This document shows, piece after piece, positions 22,879-34,814 of a stretch of 64,000 nucleotides of DNA. Made by a program: the position numbers and the translations under genes. Positions within the stretch are counted from its first letter, which is position 1; each line of letters begins with the position of its first letter. A model generated the notes under the pieces. That model was not told where the DNA came from. It searched no databases and saw only the letters and a list, made by a program, of their open reading frames with translations. Source of the DNA: Riptortus pedestris (taxonomy: Eukaryota > Arthropoda > Insecta > Hemiptera > Alydidae); the NCBI GenBank assembly GCA_019009955.1, contig CM032228.1:67764001-67828000 (forward strand), in the 5' to 3' direction.

Positions 22879-22879
22879 T
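22801..22879. repeat. TA/CA compound microsatellite
   Basis: TA repeats, then ACGCACACACAC, then TA repeats again. It lies just beyond the 5' end of copy 9 and is not part of a recognised element. Confidence 0.9.
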
Positions 22880-23552
22880 TCAAATAAATCTGACTATTTA
22901 TTTAATATTACTCTTAGTTAACCACAAACCACCAAAAATTGTCACAAAGAAATTAATTCTATTAATATTATTTTTATGAATAATTTAGTTTGACAAACAT
23001 TTTGAGAGTAGTTGAGGTAATGATTAACGCTGGAAGTGGCTGACATTGCTAGGGTTGTAGATGGTGTTCTATTAATTGCTTCCTGTCCAACCGGCTTAGG
23101 AGGACTTAGCAAAGTCCTATGACTTCAAGCAGTCTCTGCAACTTACACAACTTGTTATCGTACATGACTTGTACTAAATAACATTCAGTATATCACCGTC
23201 CTAAACGTTCAGTTTTGATTTAGCACTTCGATGAACTGACAAAATATAATTTTTGAAAAAAAAAAGGGGCTTCATTTTTGGTAAACGAAGAAGCAATTGT
23301 CTCTCAATTCTGCAAACCCCTCAACTTAAAGTACTTATTCTTCTGTTATAAATATTGATTCTAAAGTTGGCTGACGGAAATAATTTCAATACAATGTATC
23401 TTTGCCATTATTTAACCCATTGAAAGACTCTTTATTGAATTTCCCAAAGAAAAAGTGTACGCATTTCTTAAATGAAATGTAATTTAATTTACTAACGCCG
23501 TTAATAAAAATCGTTTGACGAAAGCAGTTATTTAACTTACTTAAATACTTAT
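22880..23552. other. no recognised feature
   Basis: Non-coding AT-rich DNA; no supported gene or repeat. Confidence 0.5.
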
Positions 23553-23780
23553 GGGGCTCAGGTTAGCCATGTGAGTTAAAGCGTTGACCTCTATCTCACA
23601 TGGTAAACCTAGAGTAGCGAGTTCGATTCTCGCCTGGGCAAAGGAAATTATTTAGGGACGAAATTCGTTAAATAACATCCCACCCTGGCTAGAAAAGGGT
23701 GGTCATCTATTGATAACCCGTCCCAATTAGCCTGAGTTACAAAAAGTGGACGTTAATAAATAATAATAATAAAAAAAATA
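23553..23780 (+). mobile_element. tRNA-derived SINE S1, copy a (best preserved)
   Basis: The head GGCTCAGGTTAGCCATGTGA leads into a pol III box B-like GAGTTCGATTCTCGCC, as in tRNA genes. It is followed by a non-tRNA body with CATCCCACCCTGGCTAG, a GATAACCCGTCCCAATTAGC block and GTGGACGTTAATAAATAATA, ending in a TAA/A tail. Length about 230 bp. Six other copies in this window share head, body and tail. The long head suggests a tRNA with a variable arm (Leu/Ser type), but that assignment is weak. Confidence 0.8.
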
Positions 23781-24119
23781 CTTATGAAGCGTGGTAAAAT
23801 GTATCATATGCCACTGACAGAGAAAAACGGACGTAAGGTACTGAGTTTGAATGATCAGCTCCATACCAAAGTGCTAGGATTATACAGCGTACATTGTTTC
23901 TGTGGCTCGGAATACATAGTTTAGACTAGCAGGTTGTCTAGCACTAGATGCGCAGAACTGGTCAAGGTTGGGAAAAAGTTTCTGAAAGAAGACTCAGTAA
24001 TAGCAGGATATTTTTGACAAATCAACCGACGCATCAAATTTTATGAAGTCACGGTGCTGGTGAATGTTGATGGAAAGCAGGGAAGATTCGTTCAAGAAGC
24101 AGTAGTAATATGGAAATGT

Positions 24120-24420
24120 CAACAACAAGATCGAGGATAGGAGATGTCTATAGATGGAGCAAAATTTGGAAGCCCGTCATTATAGGTAGTATGAAGACCA
24201 TAACCAAAGAAGACGTAGGGACGCCAGAGAAAGTTTGCGTTGGTGCCTGGAAGTGAGGACACAGCCAACGGCACCGAACGACAGATAAATATAATTGAAT
24301 ACGAACAGAAGTCTTCAGTAAAAGCCCTGAGGAAGCAACAAGTGTGTCTAGTGAAACATCGGTCAAAACCATGAAGAGGGGATCAATCCCTCGTTTGCAA
24401 TAAGGACAAGAGCCATGGAA
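24120..24420 (+). repeat. possible retroelement tail with open C-terminal codons
   Basis: One frame reads NIIEYEQKSSVKALRKQQV and continues to a TGA at about 24373. CCTGAGGA...GTGAAACATCGG inside it resembles the 3' ends of Penelope-like elements, but no stem II can be drawn. No boundaries were found. Recorded as a lead only. Confidence 0.25.
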
Positions 24421-25375
24421 GTCTACGAGTATAGTAATTCTTAGCTATTTCTTAACATTATGAGCAAAACGACACCAGTTGAAAAATCACTAAAATTCGA
24501 TTTTATTCATTTCCTTTTTGGAATTTGACCTTAGCCCACATAGATTTCACATAAAGTCAACTTTCGCGTACTTAAACTCCGGACTTATAAACTCCTGATA
24601 ACATGAATTAAATTATTCTTGGCCCATATGTAATTATATTTCATTCAAATACTGACATAGAAAAACGTATAAATAACTCTCTAATTTCGTCGGGTATAAA
24701 AGAGAATACCGACAAGAATTTGAAGTATAATTAGGGGTGCTATAAGTGTCAAGTTTTTGGCCACGGCTCTAGGGAAGTTATTGGCCTTTACTGCGGTAGA
24801 ATCGGGATTGAAGGTCTTCCATTCTCATTTTACGGTGGCCAAATGGCCATCCATCTTCTTTTCAATTAGCACTTGGTCGTTAGTGCTTCCGAGTAGTTTG
24901 GTGACAATGTACTTTCCCAATTCATTATTGTACAAAGTGTGATTAACGGTTTTTCCAATCAACGAAGCCATTCTCTGGAGTAATGGCATTTCTTTTTTTC
25001 TTTTTTTTTTTTTTTCGTTATCACTTATAAACACCCTTTCTCATCTCCATTATTCCCCCATCCACGTTGTCTAATCCTTCAATTCAGTTTTTGTCATTAT
25101 AAAATTGTGATGACTCCTACACTGGGTCCCAAATTATGAACTGTGTAAATTTATATTTTAGTTTTTTTGGAAATTATGAGGTGAATTATGTGATCACAAT
25201 TAGAGGTGAATGAATGATGTGACAGTGATTCTAGTTTTCTTCGTCCCTTTCCTATAATCAAATTCTACAGGTGTTTTATAAGGCTAAATTAAATAAGAGA
25301 TACGTTTTATGAATTCGTAATTTATTAACAAGTGATATTTGGCCACCTTTTCAATTTGAATTCAAATTTAATTAA
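24421..25375. other. no recognised gene
   Basis: Overlapping short frames on both strands around 24757-25034 show no family resemblance. Nothing further is supported. Confidence 0.4.
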
Positions 25376-25581
25376 ATTATTTATTAACGTCCACTTTTTG
25401 CAAATAAGGCTAATTGGGACGGGTTATCTGCCGGTTATCACCCTTTCTACCCAAGGGTGAGACTAAGGACTTTATTTAATGAATTCCGTCACTAAATAAA
25501 TTCCTATTGCTCAGGTGCAAATCGAACTCACCACTCTAGGTTTACCATGTGAGGTTAAAGTGAACGCTTTAACTCACTTTT
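25376..25581 (-). mobile_element. SINE S1, copy b
   Basis: Minus-strand copy: the tail side TTATTAACGTCCACTTTTTG comes first, then GACGGGTTATC, CCAAGGGTGAG, AATCGAACTCACCAC (box B complement) and TTTACCATGTGAGGTTAAAG. The outer part of the head is truncated. Confidence 0.8.
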
Positions 25582-26523
25582 TTTTCGATTTGATAGGGCC
25601 AATAGTTTATGAGTAAATGAATCTCCTTGGCATCACTAGTCAGTAATTAATTTATTATGTGAGTAAGGGGCCATCAGAATACGTCATGTCATATGTATGT
25701 ATTGCGTACATAGAATATTATATTCATTTCAAGTTGTGTGGTAATTAATATAAATAAAATATTTAATAAAATATAGCGGTGGTAAAGAAAATAATTTATG
25801 CTCCGGAAGATCTCAGAGCAATGGAATATGGAAATAGGAAGAAGAAGTATGACCTGAATTCATATACCTTTATGTAATATAGGTGATAATACACCATGAT
25901 AGGAAAATTATGAGAAGGATAAAAAGGGTTAGGAGAAATGGCCAATATACCTGAAGAACTGCACACACAGTGTCGGCTATATAAGTGAATAAATTATAAT
26001 TAATGATATCCCTTAGGTGGTAAAAAATAAATAATAAAAATACGTAAAACCTAGAAAAACAATTATAAGGAAGAAAATCTTCTGTGGAAAAAATGTCACA
26101 TGTGTGGAAAATAATAACAGATTTTAGATTTATGGGCTTCACATCAAAAGTGATTTGCCCTTATAAAAGTCAAAAAATGCACAAAATGAAATAACAAAAG
26201 TACAATAATAAGATAACAACAAGTAGCAATAACAAATAACAAAAGTAAAATAAATAAAAATTGTATAAATGAACATAGTACTATATCCAAGTAATTAGGA
26301 ACACATTTAAAAAAAAAAACAAACAATTGGTGGTGAGTGTAGTTGCTGAATGATTAATAGGAAATGAATGCCTGAAAATGGTACTTTTGCTAATGATTGT
26401 CTTAATTTCCTCCTTCGGGGTACCATATATAAGTACATACATAGGTGTACAAATGTATAAAATAAAATTAATGCATATATGTAATTTGAAATCTTGTTGC
26501 ACACCACGGACTTAATTTGTATG
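25582..26523. other. no recognised gene
   Basis: AT-rich DNA with several hydrophobic short frames on the minus strand (25870-26507) that look like AT-rich noise. No element recognised. Confidence 0.4.
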
Positions 26524-26800
26524 TTAAGTTTTGTCGTATATTTGAATTTTGTGTCGGTATGAGAATATGATGTTAATGTATGAACCTTCCGTCAAAAGTT
26601 CTTGTAAGTTAAAGGGGAAGTCCTGATTTTGTCGGCTTTGGCAGTCTGTCAGTATGTGTCTTATCGTCAAGTGAATGTTACAACTTGAGCGTGTGGGTCT
26701 GTCAGTCTTTGTAATTAAGTATGAGTGTGTTAATTCGTTGTGTCCGTTTCTAAGTCTCGAGAGAACTTCTTCTTCTCCCCTAGACTTTCTGAAACTTGAG
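26524..26800 (-). pseudogene. non-LTR retrotransposon ORF2 C-terminus (Jockey-like), minus strand
   Basis: Reads SRLRNGHNELTHSYLITKTD, a cysteine, then IHLTIRHILTDCQSRQ and LQELLTEGSYIN. This is the conserved gene end of Jockey/LOA-type LINEs (GHTRLTHSYL...C...LTIKHILxxC motif). It is the same region as the relic at 18481 but on the other strand and with fewer breaks. The first 40 or so codons of the open frame (above about 26800) look unrelated. Truncated copy; the 3' end is just below 26524. Confidence 0.75.
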
Positions 26801-27040
26801 GCCACGTGCAAATAGTGTTCTTTGTTGGAAAATAACAACAATTGATGTATAATAAAAAAAAATGCATATGAATTAGGATCTGGTGAGCTCAAAAAATGAG
26901 TGAACACATTTATACAAAAGAATAGCATGATAAAAAAGGCAAGAAATAGGTTATAGACAAAAAATGAGGCTATGGAAGCAGATTAAAATAGGATTTAGGT
27001 ATTTCGCAACTCTCCTACAACAGAAGTCAAACTTGAATCC

Positions 27041-27555
27041 TCAGAACCCCACATGACAGGAGGTAGAGTCTCGGCCAAACAACTGTTTATGATACAGGAA
27101 CCGCGATGAACTAACATTTCTTAAGTGGGGTCATTCATGGGAATATATTTACAACTTTTGACGTTAATGAGATGGATACCCACATAACGAGAGACGGTCT
27201 CTTCGAATCAACCGAACAAGGATTGGGACTCATGAATGCACCGAGATGCAACCATATGCTTTCTCATCGACCAAGGTTCAGGATTGGAATGAGCAGTTGG
27301 CTGCTAAGATCTACGGGTACCTAAATCATAACACTGATGGACAATTTAAATTATATAGACCCACCAAAGTCGTTTATGATAAACTTACGCGACTTGGAAC
27401 ATGGAATCAATTTGATTACCTCCTACATAAATATTACCCTACTACGGGTAAAACGTCTGTCATGCAGGAGCTGCGTAAACTAAAAAGATTTCTGAGTTGG
27501 TATTCTGGCAAGTGGAAATACTTCTAATGTATAATGTATTGTAGGTAGGATGAAA
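27041..27555 (+). other. unassigned open frame, possibly upstream part of a retrotransposon relic
   Basis: A 93-codon frame at 27246-27527 (starts MQPYAFSSTKVQDWNEQLAA) is more protein-like than its neighbours. Its last third overlaps a family-H 5'-end-like sequence at 27452-27490 (GTCATGCAGGAGCTGCGTAA). It lies directly upstream of the nuclease-like fragment at 27556, so both may derive from one element. Not recognised as a named domain. Confidence 0.3.
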
Positions 27556-27815
27556 GAATTGGCTACGCTTCCACTATAACAATTTATTAAAACGGCAGAG
27601 CGCTTTCCATGTGCAGCGTGCAAATCGTCTGATGGGTCGCCGAAACGGGCAGACATAGTAATTATCAAAAGGATAGAAAACGAAGAAGTTATCCTAGATC
27701 CCACAATAAGGTTCGAAACCAATATCAACCCGTCAATAGAAGTAGACGAGGAAAAGAGGAAGATTTATGAACCTTGCTGTGGGTACTTCAAGAATACTCA
27801 GTTGAAAAATGGAGT
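27556..27815 (+). pseudogene. non-LTR retrotransposon restriction-like endonuclease fragment
   Basis: After a stop, the frame gives FIKTAERFPCAACKSSDGSP, then KRADIVIIKRIENEEVILDP, then TIRFETN...EKRKIYEP. The spacing of the acidic residues (RADIV, then VILDPTIRFE) resembles the PD-(D/E)XK endonuclease at the C-terminus of R2/NeSL-type LINEs, where the nuclease nicks the target before reverse transcription. The first acidic motif reads A-D instead of P-D. It is 5'-truncated with an in-frame TAA near 27577. The domain assignment is moderate and from memory of the family pattern. Confidence 0.5.
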
Positions 27816-27839
27816 GTCAAAGGCTTGCTGATCGGTGCA

Positions 27840-28410
27840 AAGGATAAGTAGATGAAAGGACATATTAAGGAAAGTAATACTAAATATAAGCGTTTACTAT
27901 ACTTTATTATTGGATAAAAGTAAATTATTTATTTAAATTCTAACATAACAATTAAAAATCGGTTGAGTTTAACTTTAATTAATATGTTTTTGTTCTTATT
28001 TTATTTATTTACTTTTTCATTTCATTTATTAATTTTATTTGTAATTATCTTACTTATTTTAATATTTTATGTTATTATTATTTCTTTCTTAAGTAGATAG
28101 TTGATTAACGGATATATATACCGGGTACTCATGAAATTCGTTTCTAAGATGCGAATGTCCAGTTGACTGGAAAATATCTAGGCCGCAATAAGAGCCGATC
28201 GCTAAGGCGAGTTAAATGAACACAAGAACCTATCCCAGTTTCGAAATTCGGCGGGAAGAAATCTAGTTTCAAAACTTAACAGAAGTAGTTAAAAGCTAGG
28301 CTCATTTAAAAAAAAAATAAATCTGAATCACGTTAGCCATGAGTGCTAAGCTTTTGGTGGTAAGGGATAAATTAATTTGGCGAATGCTTTCGGTTGCCTA
28401 GAGTACATTT
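27840..28410. other. no recognised feature
   Basis: AT-rich non-coding DNA with TATATATACCGGG near 28110. No gene supported. Confidence 0.45.
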
Positions 28411-28414
28411 CCAT

Positions 28415-28760
28415 TTATTTATTTATTGTGGATTGTTCGCTATGATGCGATATTGTTCACCAAACAACTATGAAAATAAACAAAATAGAATATAAAAACA
28501 GTAACAGAAGAAATTAAACAATTCAATAATAAACTAAGAACGCAACCAAAGAGTAAAAAAAAACAGGAATCAAGAAGTAAAAAAAGAAAAAACGAAACAT
28601 TAAATTAAAAAAAAGTCGTATAAAGAAACTAGATAATATTATCAAAAACTATAAGGACTAATAAAGTTACGAAAACAATTATATACATATTCAATGTTTA
28701 AAATTAAAACTAAAAACAAATAAATAAAAATTAGTATGTACGTAAATAAAATGAACAGAT
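28415..28760 (-). repeat. AATAA-tailed repeat K, copy 2
   Basis: TTTATTTATTTATTGTGGAT...GCTATGATGCGATATTGTTC, then an A-rich run, parallels 13670-13980 and 40325-40520. Confidence 0.4.
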
Positions 28761-28807
28761 TTAATTTTTTAATATCTCGAACATTCACAATCATATGCTC
28801 ATAATTT

Positions 28808-28821
28808 CTCTGTCACACACA

Positions 28822-28862
<41 letters not shown>

Positions 28863-28942
28863 GCACGCACGCACACACACACACACACACACGCGCACGC
28901 ACATACACACACACACACACACATACACGCGCGCGCGCGCAT
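28808..28942. repeat. CA/CG compound microsatellite
   Basis: CA repeats interrupted by GCACGCACGC blocks and ending in a CG run (28928-28941). Not within a recognised element. Confidence 0.95.
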
Positions 28943-29984
28943 ATCCATTTTATTTTAGTTTACTTAGTTTGACTTATTAATTTATATCCCTAGTTGTACT
29001 CCGCTAGGAAAATGGGAGGTGGACATCAGACATGACATCGCGTATAGTCTTTAGGGCTTTTATCAAAACTGGAACTGAAAACCGGAATATCCTTCAAGCT
29101 GAAGCTGCGAATTCTAAACAGATTTTCACTGAAAATCAGAAGAGTCCAGCTTTAAATATCTGAGACCCGAGAATAGTGAAGAGAGTCAGAGCAAAGACAT
29201 CCTAGCCGGGATATACAAAGAGGATCGAGTGATGGTGACAGTATTTTGGAACGCAGCCACCACGAGCACTGGTAGTGATTATTGTCGACATTCAATGACG
29301 TACTACAAAGTACGTCCGACTGTTGGACGACTTTCCACGATTAGTACGACCAGAACGATGACAAGGACTGATAATCGTCACAACAAGATCAGGATTAGGA
29401 TTAATATGGTTTGGGCAATCAACAACTAGGTTATTATGCTCTTTATAGTAGTATTATGCTGTTTACAAATCTCTGTTTTACTCTATGTCTTAAATAATGT
29501 CAACTAATATATTATAAATACCGCTCTTACCGTATCCTAAGGGTATTAGATTTACTAATTTTCTATACAATTATTTCTTAACTAAATCTATAAATACTTT
29601 TTTTTTTTAATTTATATTTACTTGAAGATGTGTGCTAGTAACACGAGTTACGTTGTACCTATTTACATTTCTTACTACTGGATTAATATTTTTAACTGCC
29701 TTTATGTTTGGCCAATGATTAATAATTATTGCACATTTTTTAATACTGGTTATACTGGATTATACCATATAATAATAGTATATACACTTTTTTCATTATA
29801 TATTACGTACATAAACATATATTTTATCCCCTTGCAAGTACATATTTTCAACTGGCATAAAAATTAGCCAATATTACAATTAAACTTTTACTTTTACTGT
29901 TTGTTTTTTTTTGGTTTGTTTTAATTATTTGTTTAATTTTATATTTTTGCAAGTAATTAAAATCAATTTATCATACACTTACTG

Positions 29985-29989
<5 letters not shown>
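28943..29989. other. no firmly recognised gene
   Basis: Around 29140-29220 one frame reads FKYLRPENSEESQSKDILAG, faintly like a LINE reverse-transcriptase tail, but it is too short and unsupported to call. The remainder is AT-rich. Confidence 0.3.
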
Positions 29990-30051
<62 letters not shown>

Positions 30052-30062
30052 CATACATATAT
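29990..30062. repeat. TA microsatellite with CATA tail
   Basis: Uninterrupted TA for more than 50 bp, then ACATACATACATATA. No family-H flanks, so it is free-standing. Confidence 0.95.
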
Positions 30063-30784
30063 AAACAGATAGCCAACTTGGATTATCAGAATTCCTGCAA
30101 GTCCAGGAATCTAGCCTCCCTCATCTTCGCCCTCATCGCCTGCAACAAGATTAGTGCACGCCTAGAACTAAACACATGAGAGGCGTCACACCTACTCACA
30201 GTTTACAAAGTGCAACAAGCTGCACTGGCACTCTTCTAACTTACCCTTTCTCCTTAACAATAGCAAGATGGAGGAACGAGTGGAACAACTAGTCAATGTG
30301 CTTAACTCATTATTTAACATAAGTCAATTCAAAACAGTCAAAGGTCCTCCGCATTTAAATAAAGCAATAGCTCTTCTTCAGCAAAACCACAATGATTGAC
30401 AAGAAGATATCAAGACTTCAAATACAGAAAAACAAAGTGCCAAGATTAAGGCTAGTCGACCGTTGTATTCAGATACATTCAAATCAAAAACCAAACATGA
30501 TGCAGAACAGTTTCACATATAATTAATTAAAAGTGACAAAACATTCCACTAGATGGTTTAAAGCAATTGCTTTAAAATTCTACTTATCAAAATGCATTAA
30601 AAATTGGTTTAAAATTCACAAAAAAAGGTTTTTTTTTTTTTTTTATTGAATCCAACAAGAAATACATCGAAAACATTTCAACTGAATTATCTAAACCTTT
30701 CTTCTTTTAGCCTATTCAAGCACTTTAAAAAATACAATCAAAACTCTTCATACTCATTCCAATATTATTTATTGTGTTATCATT
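30063..30784. other. intergenic DNA downstream of the LRRC23-like gene
   Basis: Mostly unique-looking sequence. TTTATT at 30768-30773 is AATAAA on the minus strand, about 12 bp beyond the stop codon at 30785, and may serve as the poly(A) signal. Confidence 0.4.
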
Positions 30785-30944
30785 CTAATAATAGTCATCA
30801 GTTCTTGGACTTGTACGAGATTCATTTCCTTCTTCAGGGAAATTCCTCTTCAACATTTCCGCTTTGTACAGTTCCTCTTCCGTAACATAAGTTTTATCAA
30901 GCCTTTTCAGTTTGGGCAACGTGCTTATAACTTGAACACGGTAC
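30785..30944 (-). CDS. LRRC23-like leucine-rich repeat protein, last coding exon
   Basis: On the minus strand an acceptor (TTTTTTTTTATATAG) is followed by codons for YRVQVISTLPKLKRLDK, then TYVTEEELYKAEMLKRNFPE and an acidic tail ending in TAG at 30785-30787. The YR..V...LP.L.RLDK pattern is the capping segment after the last leucine-rich repeat, and the EE-rich tail resembles LRRC23, a radial-spoke protein of motile cilia and flagella. The phase matches the exon at 36019-36132: its final GG plus the first G here make a glycine codon. Other LRR ciliary proteins (LRRC family, DRC3) share the cap, so the exact paralogue is uncertain. The open frame is clean. Confidence 0.65.
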
Positions 30945-31146
30945 CTATATAAAAAAAAAGTACAAGAACATAAATAATGGAAATGATTATTACGCAAGGT
31001 AAAAAATAAGTAATTTAAAATAGTGCATGCTTTAAATGACAGTAGTAATTAAACTCCTTAATTATTAAAACAGTGATTGGCTAAATTATGGGAACATTAC
31101 TACCAATGTTACAATAACTATAAAACCAATCTCAAATAATAAAAAA

Positions 31147-31992
31147 GTCCGTCACGCAAGGGCTGCGTAAACTAAGCAGATTTCCCAAGCGAAGTTTTAC
31201 AATAGGTAAATATACATACTGGTAACACCACCGTGAACGTTAAGTGAATAATTACAAAAGGTAGTGAGAAATCTTTCAGTTACAAGTTAATAACTCTTCA
31301 ACGGAAAGCGACTCAATTGTAAACAAAGAGGGCGGTCAATCTGAATCTAACATATTCATATAGCATATTAATTTTATTGAAAACTATTTACTATAACTAG
31401 TGCTGTAATTTATAATGAATCAGAATAATTTTAATCTCAATTACATAAATTTTAGACAGAACAATAGAAGGGGCAACAGAACGTATTTGCATATATCTAA
31501 CAAAGTAAAAGTTCAATGAAAGCAATATTCCGTATTTAACCTTGTAATAAAGTGGTCCATGGTATAATATATTATTATTAATATAACGAGTGGGGGTTTA
31601 CTGGAAGCGGAAAACTATAAAATCCAAATATCTCGGTTAATATTCACGATACAGAAAATATGTATAGAAAAATCATACATAGCATCAATAAGATTGGTTC
31701 TTTATAATTTTTCGATCTGACATATAGTAACGGAATTTTCGAAAATCCTCCCCTCTAAACCCCCCTCCACTGGTCCGATTTCAGGCATTAACAAACTAGA
31801 ACTTTATTTTTACATAAGAAGTTTAAATATTAAGTTTGGTAATGATCAAGCAAAAATTGCGACCGCTAGAGCGTTAATATATATATATATTTATATAATT
31901 TTGAACGGACCTCATTTTCGTCATCTGCTGGGTACGATCGATGGTAATTTGAATAAAATGTTTAAAAATCCCTTAAGGGAAATCTGCTAAAA
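31147..31992 (+). mobile_element. family-H element, copy 11 (complete reference copy)
   Basis: Runs from GTCCGTCACGCAAGGGCTGC to GGGAAATCTGCTAAAA. Order of landmarks: 5' end; AAGCAGATTTCCC (5' inverted repeat, offset); GTAACACCACCGTGAA; GGGGGTTTACTGGAAGC; ATCTCGGTTAATATTC; ATAAGATTGGTTCTTTATA; C-rich block; ATTAAGTTTGGTAATGATC; GCGACCGCTAGAGCGTTAA; short TA tract; GAACGGACCTCATTTTCGTC; TACGATCGATGG; then CCCTTAAGGG (3' stem) and CTGCTAAAA. No coding. It lies in the long intron of the LRRC23-like gene, opposite to the gene's orientation. Confidence 0.88.
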
Positions 31993-32202
31993 GGATATGA
32001 TGTTTAACACATAGAATCAGAGCCCGCATTACATTGTACGTTTGTCTTGTGGTGGGTCAAACCTTTAACATTTATTCGTGTTCTTGAATTCTTATAACAA
32101 AAATAATTGTCCCTCACGGGATCCTTGATGGAGTACTAAATTTCTTCTGCTTCACCTCCAAGATTATTCAATTTAAACGCTTAAATTGCAATAATTTTAT
32201 AA

Positions 32203-32412
32203 TTGTTGAAAGCGTTGGTCTTAATCTCACTTCGTAAACCTACAGTGGTGAGTTCGCTTCCCGCTTGGTCAATAGGAATTTATATATCGACGAGCTCATT
32301 AAATAAAATTCTTAGACCCACCATCCTGACTAGAAAAGAGTGGTAACCTGTAGATAACCCGTCCCAATCAGCCATAGTAGCAAAAAGTGGACGTTCATAA
32401 ATAATAATAATA
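32203..32412 (+). mobile_element. SINE S1, copy c
   Basis: Matches copy a from AAAGCGTTGGTCTTAATCTC through GAGTTCGCTTCCCGC, CCACCATCCTGACTAG and GTGGACGTTCATAAATAATA. The first 40 bp of the head are lost. Confidence 0.8.
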
Positions 32413-33160
32413 TTAGAATTGTTCAGTTATAAGCAGAGCTGAGAAACAAAGAGAATTTAAATGAACATATGAAATTCTTTAAATCACGACGAAAATTAAA
32501 TTTAAAAAAAAATATTGCAACTGAGTTATTTTGAAGAATATAATTATTTTTTTCAGTAATATTACATCTTCAACGAGTATGAAAAAGTTTTCTTTCCTAG
32601 TTTCTTTCGGATTATTTGTAATATGTGTGATGACATTATATAGAAGAATAGTAATATTTTCACAGAAGTAATAAAAAAAATGATTTTTTTGTAATTGGAT
32701 TATGAAAAACGTTTATAAAAATTAATGTATTCATAATATATGAAAAAAGCTGGTAGAAATAACTGAAATTATAGCAAAACTTTTATTGAAAATATATTAT
32801 ACATCACTGGTTTATAATCATAATATGGACGGTAGACCACATCTTTTCCCTTATAATTACAGCTGAACACTGAAAAACTGAACTAAGAACAGTTACTCTA
32901 CTATTATTATATTATAGGAGATTGATAGAAGGTAGAATAATTTGCCCCAATCAGTGAATGTCATTTTTATTCTGGGAATAATAACAAAATGTAGGATTGT
33001 AGACCAATGCTTTGTAAAATGCAAATGAAACGAAAGGGTCAATAATTCATAGTCCCTGCAATATTTGGACTATCAAGCAATCGGTCGATGTATTTAGTAC
33101 TTAATCATTTACCTGTTGCTAAATAACCAAAGTAGAAGTAGTTCTAAAGGAATTTAAACT

Positions 33161-33386
33161 ATTATTATTATTATTTATTAACGTCCATTTTTTGCAACTC
33201 AGGCTAATTGAGACGGGTTATCTACAGGTTACCACCCTCTTCTAGCCAGGGTGGGACTTAGGATGTTATTTAATGTATTTCGTCACTAAATAATTTCCTT
33301 TGCCCAGGCAAGAATCGAACTCGCCACTGTAGGTTTACCATGTGAGATTAAGGTCAACGATTTAACTCACATGGCTAACCTGAGCC
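33161..33386 (-). mobile_element. SINE S1, copy d (near complete)
   Basis: Minus-strand copy with tail complement ATTATTATTATTATTTATTA and a full head ending GTTAGCC complement (GGCTAACCTGAGCC). Box B complement AAGAATCGAACTCGCC is intact. Confidence 0.85.
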
Positions 33387-33584
33387 TTAAAAGTTAAATT
33401 AGAAAAGTATTTTTGAATGTTGGTGGACTAAAACGAGTGGATAAAATTTGACAATACAGGTTTAGCAAGTTGGACATAAAAGTTAGTTAAGAGAATAATA
33501 ATATGAGATGTATTGTAAATTGAGTATGAGCAAATTTTAAAATAAAGAATTGTAAGTTGTAATATTAGAGAGAAAGGAACTCCT

Positions 33585-33650
33585 TGATAATGAGCTAGAG
33601 AGCTTGAAACGCGTTGGGTATTTTAATAAATAAGATGCTTTAAGGAGAAG
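33585..33650 (+). repeat. possible decayed Penelope-like end
   Basis: TTGATAATGAGCTAGAGAGC followed by TTGAAACGCGTTGGG and AATAAATAAG resembles the hammerhead-plus-tail region of Penelope-like ends, with stem AGCT...AGCT before GAAAC. The CTGATGA core is disrupted. Confidence 0.3.
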
Positions 33651-34302
33651 ATGTTTTTGTCCTTTAAACCAGTGCATATATATCGATCTCGACCTATTCG
33701 TTTTACCGTTAGACAAAAAGAAATTAAAGGAATTTTTATTTATTAAACGTGTTTAAATAAACTCAAAATATTTTTAATTCCAAAAACTATCTGGGTATAT
33801 TACTAGCTCCATGGAATTTTTATAGCAGCCTTCTATTTTATAATTAATAAAATTAAAAATTATAAAGGGATAAATAGATCTGACTGCCAATATATAATTC
33901 CACTTTTAGAGCACATTCACCTGGTCTTAATAAGGCCTGAAGGAAGTTTATTGTAAGAATTTTGTTCGTCATTTACAATGAGTTTGGGATTGCTTTACTA
34001 CTCTCTTGAAGATAATAAAGTAACGATTTTATTGGTCAAGTTATGAAAAAGAAAAAAAAAACGAAGAAGTTATTAAAATGGAAAAGCTATTGAAATATGA
34101 TAGGCGATGAAGATATTAGTGGTGAAGTAGTTAAGATAGTGGAAGGATCATTGTTCCGAAGAGTTGGTAGTGATAATCTAGAGGAGGCTTTATATCCTTG
34201 CTTTTTATTGCTGCTCCAAGATAAGAGGCAGAGATAACAATGTTGGTGACTTTCCAACTATTAGCCCCTCAGGTCTATAGGACTATATCCTCCCTCACCA
34301 TC

Positions 34303-34307
<5 letters not shown>

Positions 34308-34376
<69 letters not shown>

Positions 34377-34391
34377 CTTTCTCTCACTCTC

Positions 34392-34437
<46 letters not shown>

Positions 34438-34450
34438 TCCTCTCTCTCTC
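34308..34450. repeat. CT microsatellite
   Basis: About 140 bp of CT with a few interruptions (CTCGCTCTTT, CTCACTCT, CTCACCCTCC). It lies in the long intron of the LRRC23-like gene; on the transcribed strand it is a GA run. Confidence 0.97.
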
Positions 34451-34629
34451 ATATAAATTTTTCTAATATATTTTCATTTTTTTGATAATGTTTGCTCAGG
34501 ATGACCGTAATAGACAAGACGCCACTTTTCATAATATTTATTTAAAAAAAAAATAAAAAACAAGAACTCTTATCAGTTGCTCTAGAACATAGATAAATAA
34601 CCATGCAGGTATGAATTGCCATACGATTT

Positions 34630-34814
34630 ATTATTATTGTAATTTATTAACGTCCACTTTGTGCTACCATGGCTAATTTGGAGGGGTTTTCTAGACAGGG
34701 AGAGCTCATCACTAAATATATTCCTTTTGTCCTGGCGGGAATGGAACTTGCCACTCCTGGGTTGCCATGTGAGATTAAGGCCAGCATTTTAACTCACACG
34801 GCTAACCTGATCCC
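34630..34814 (-). mobile_element. SINE S1, copy e
   Basis: Minus-strand copy: TTATTAACGTCCACTTTGTG, a deletion in the body, GGAATGGAACTTGCCAC (box B complement) and CACACGGCTAACCTGATCC. More diverged than copies a and d. Confidence 0.75.

Noticed and set aside
24310..24380. Hammerhead ribozyme (CTGAGGA...GTGAAAC)
   Set aside because: No stem II can pair; kept only as a possible retroelement tail.
27452..27490. Full family-H copy
   Set aside because: Only about 40 bp of the 5' end is recognisable; the rest does not follow the family.
33585..33650. Hammerhead ribozyme
   Set aside because: GAAAC and a small stem are present but the CTGATGA heptamer is not.
34240..34485. Leucine-serine repeat protein
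   Set aside because: Pure CT microsatellite translation.
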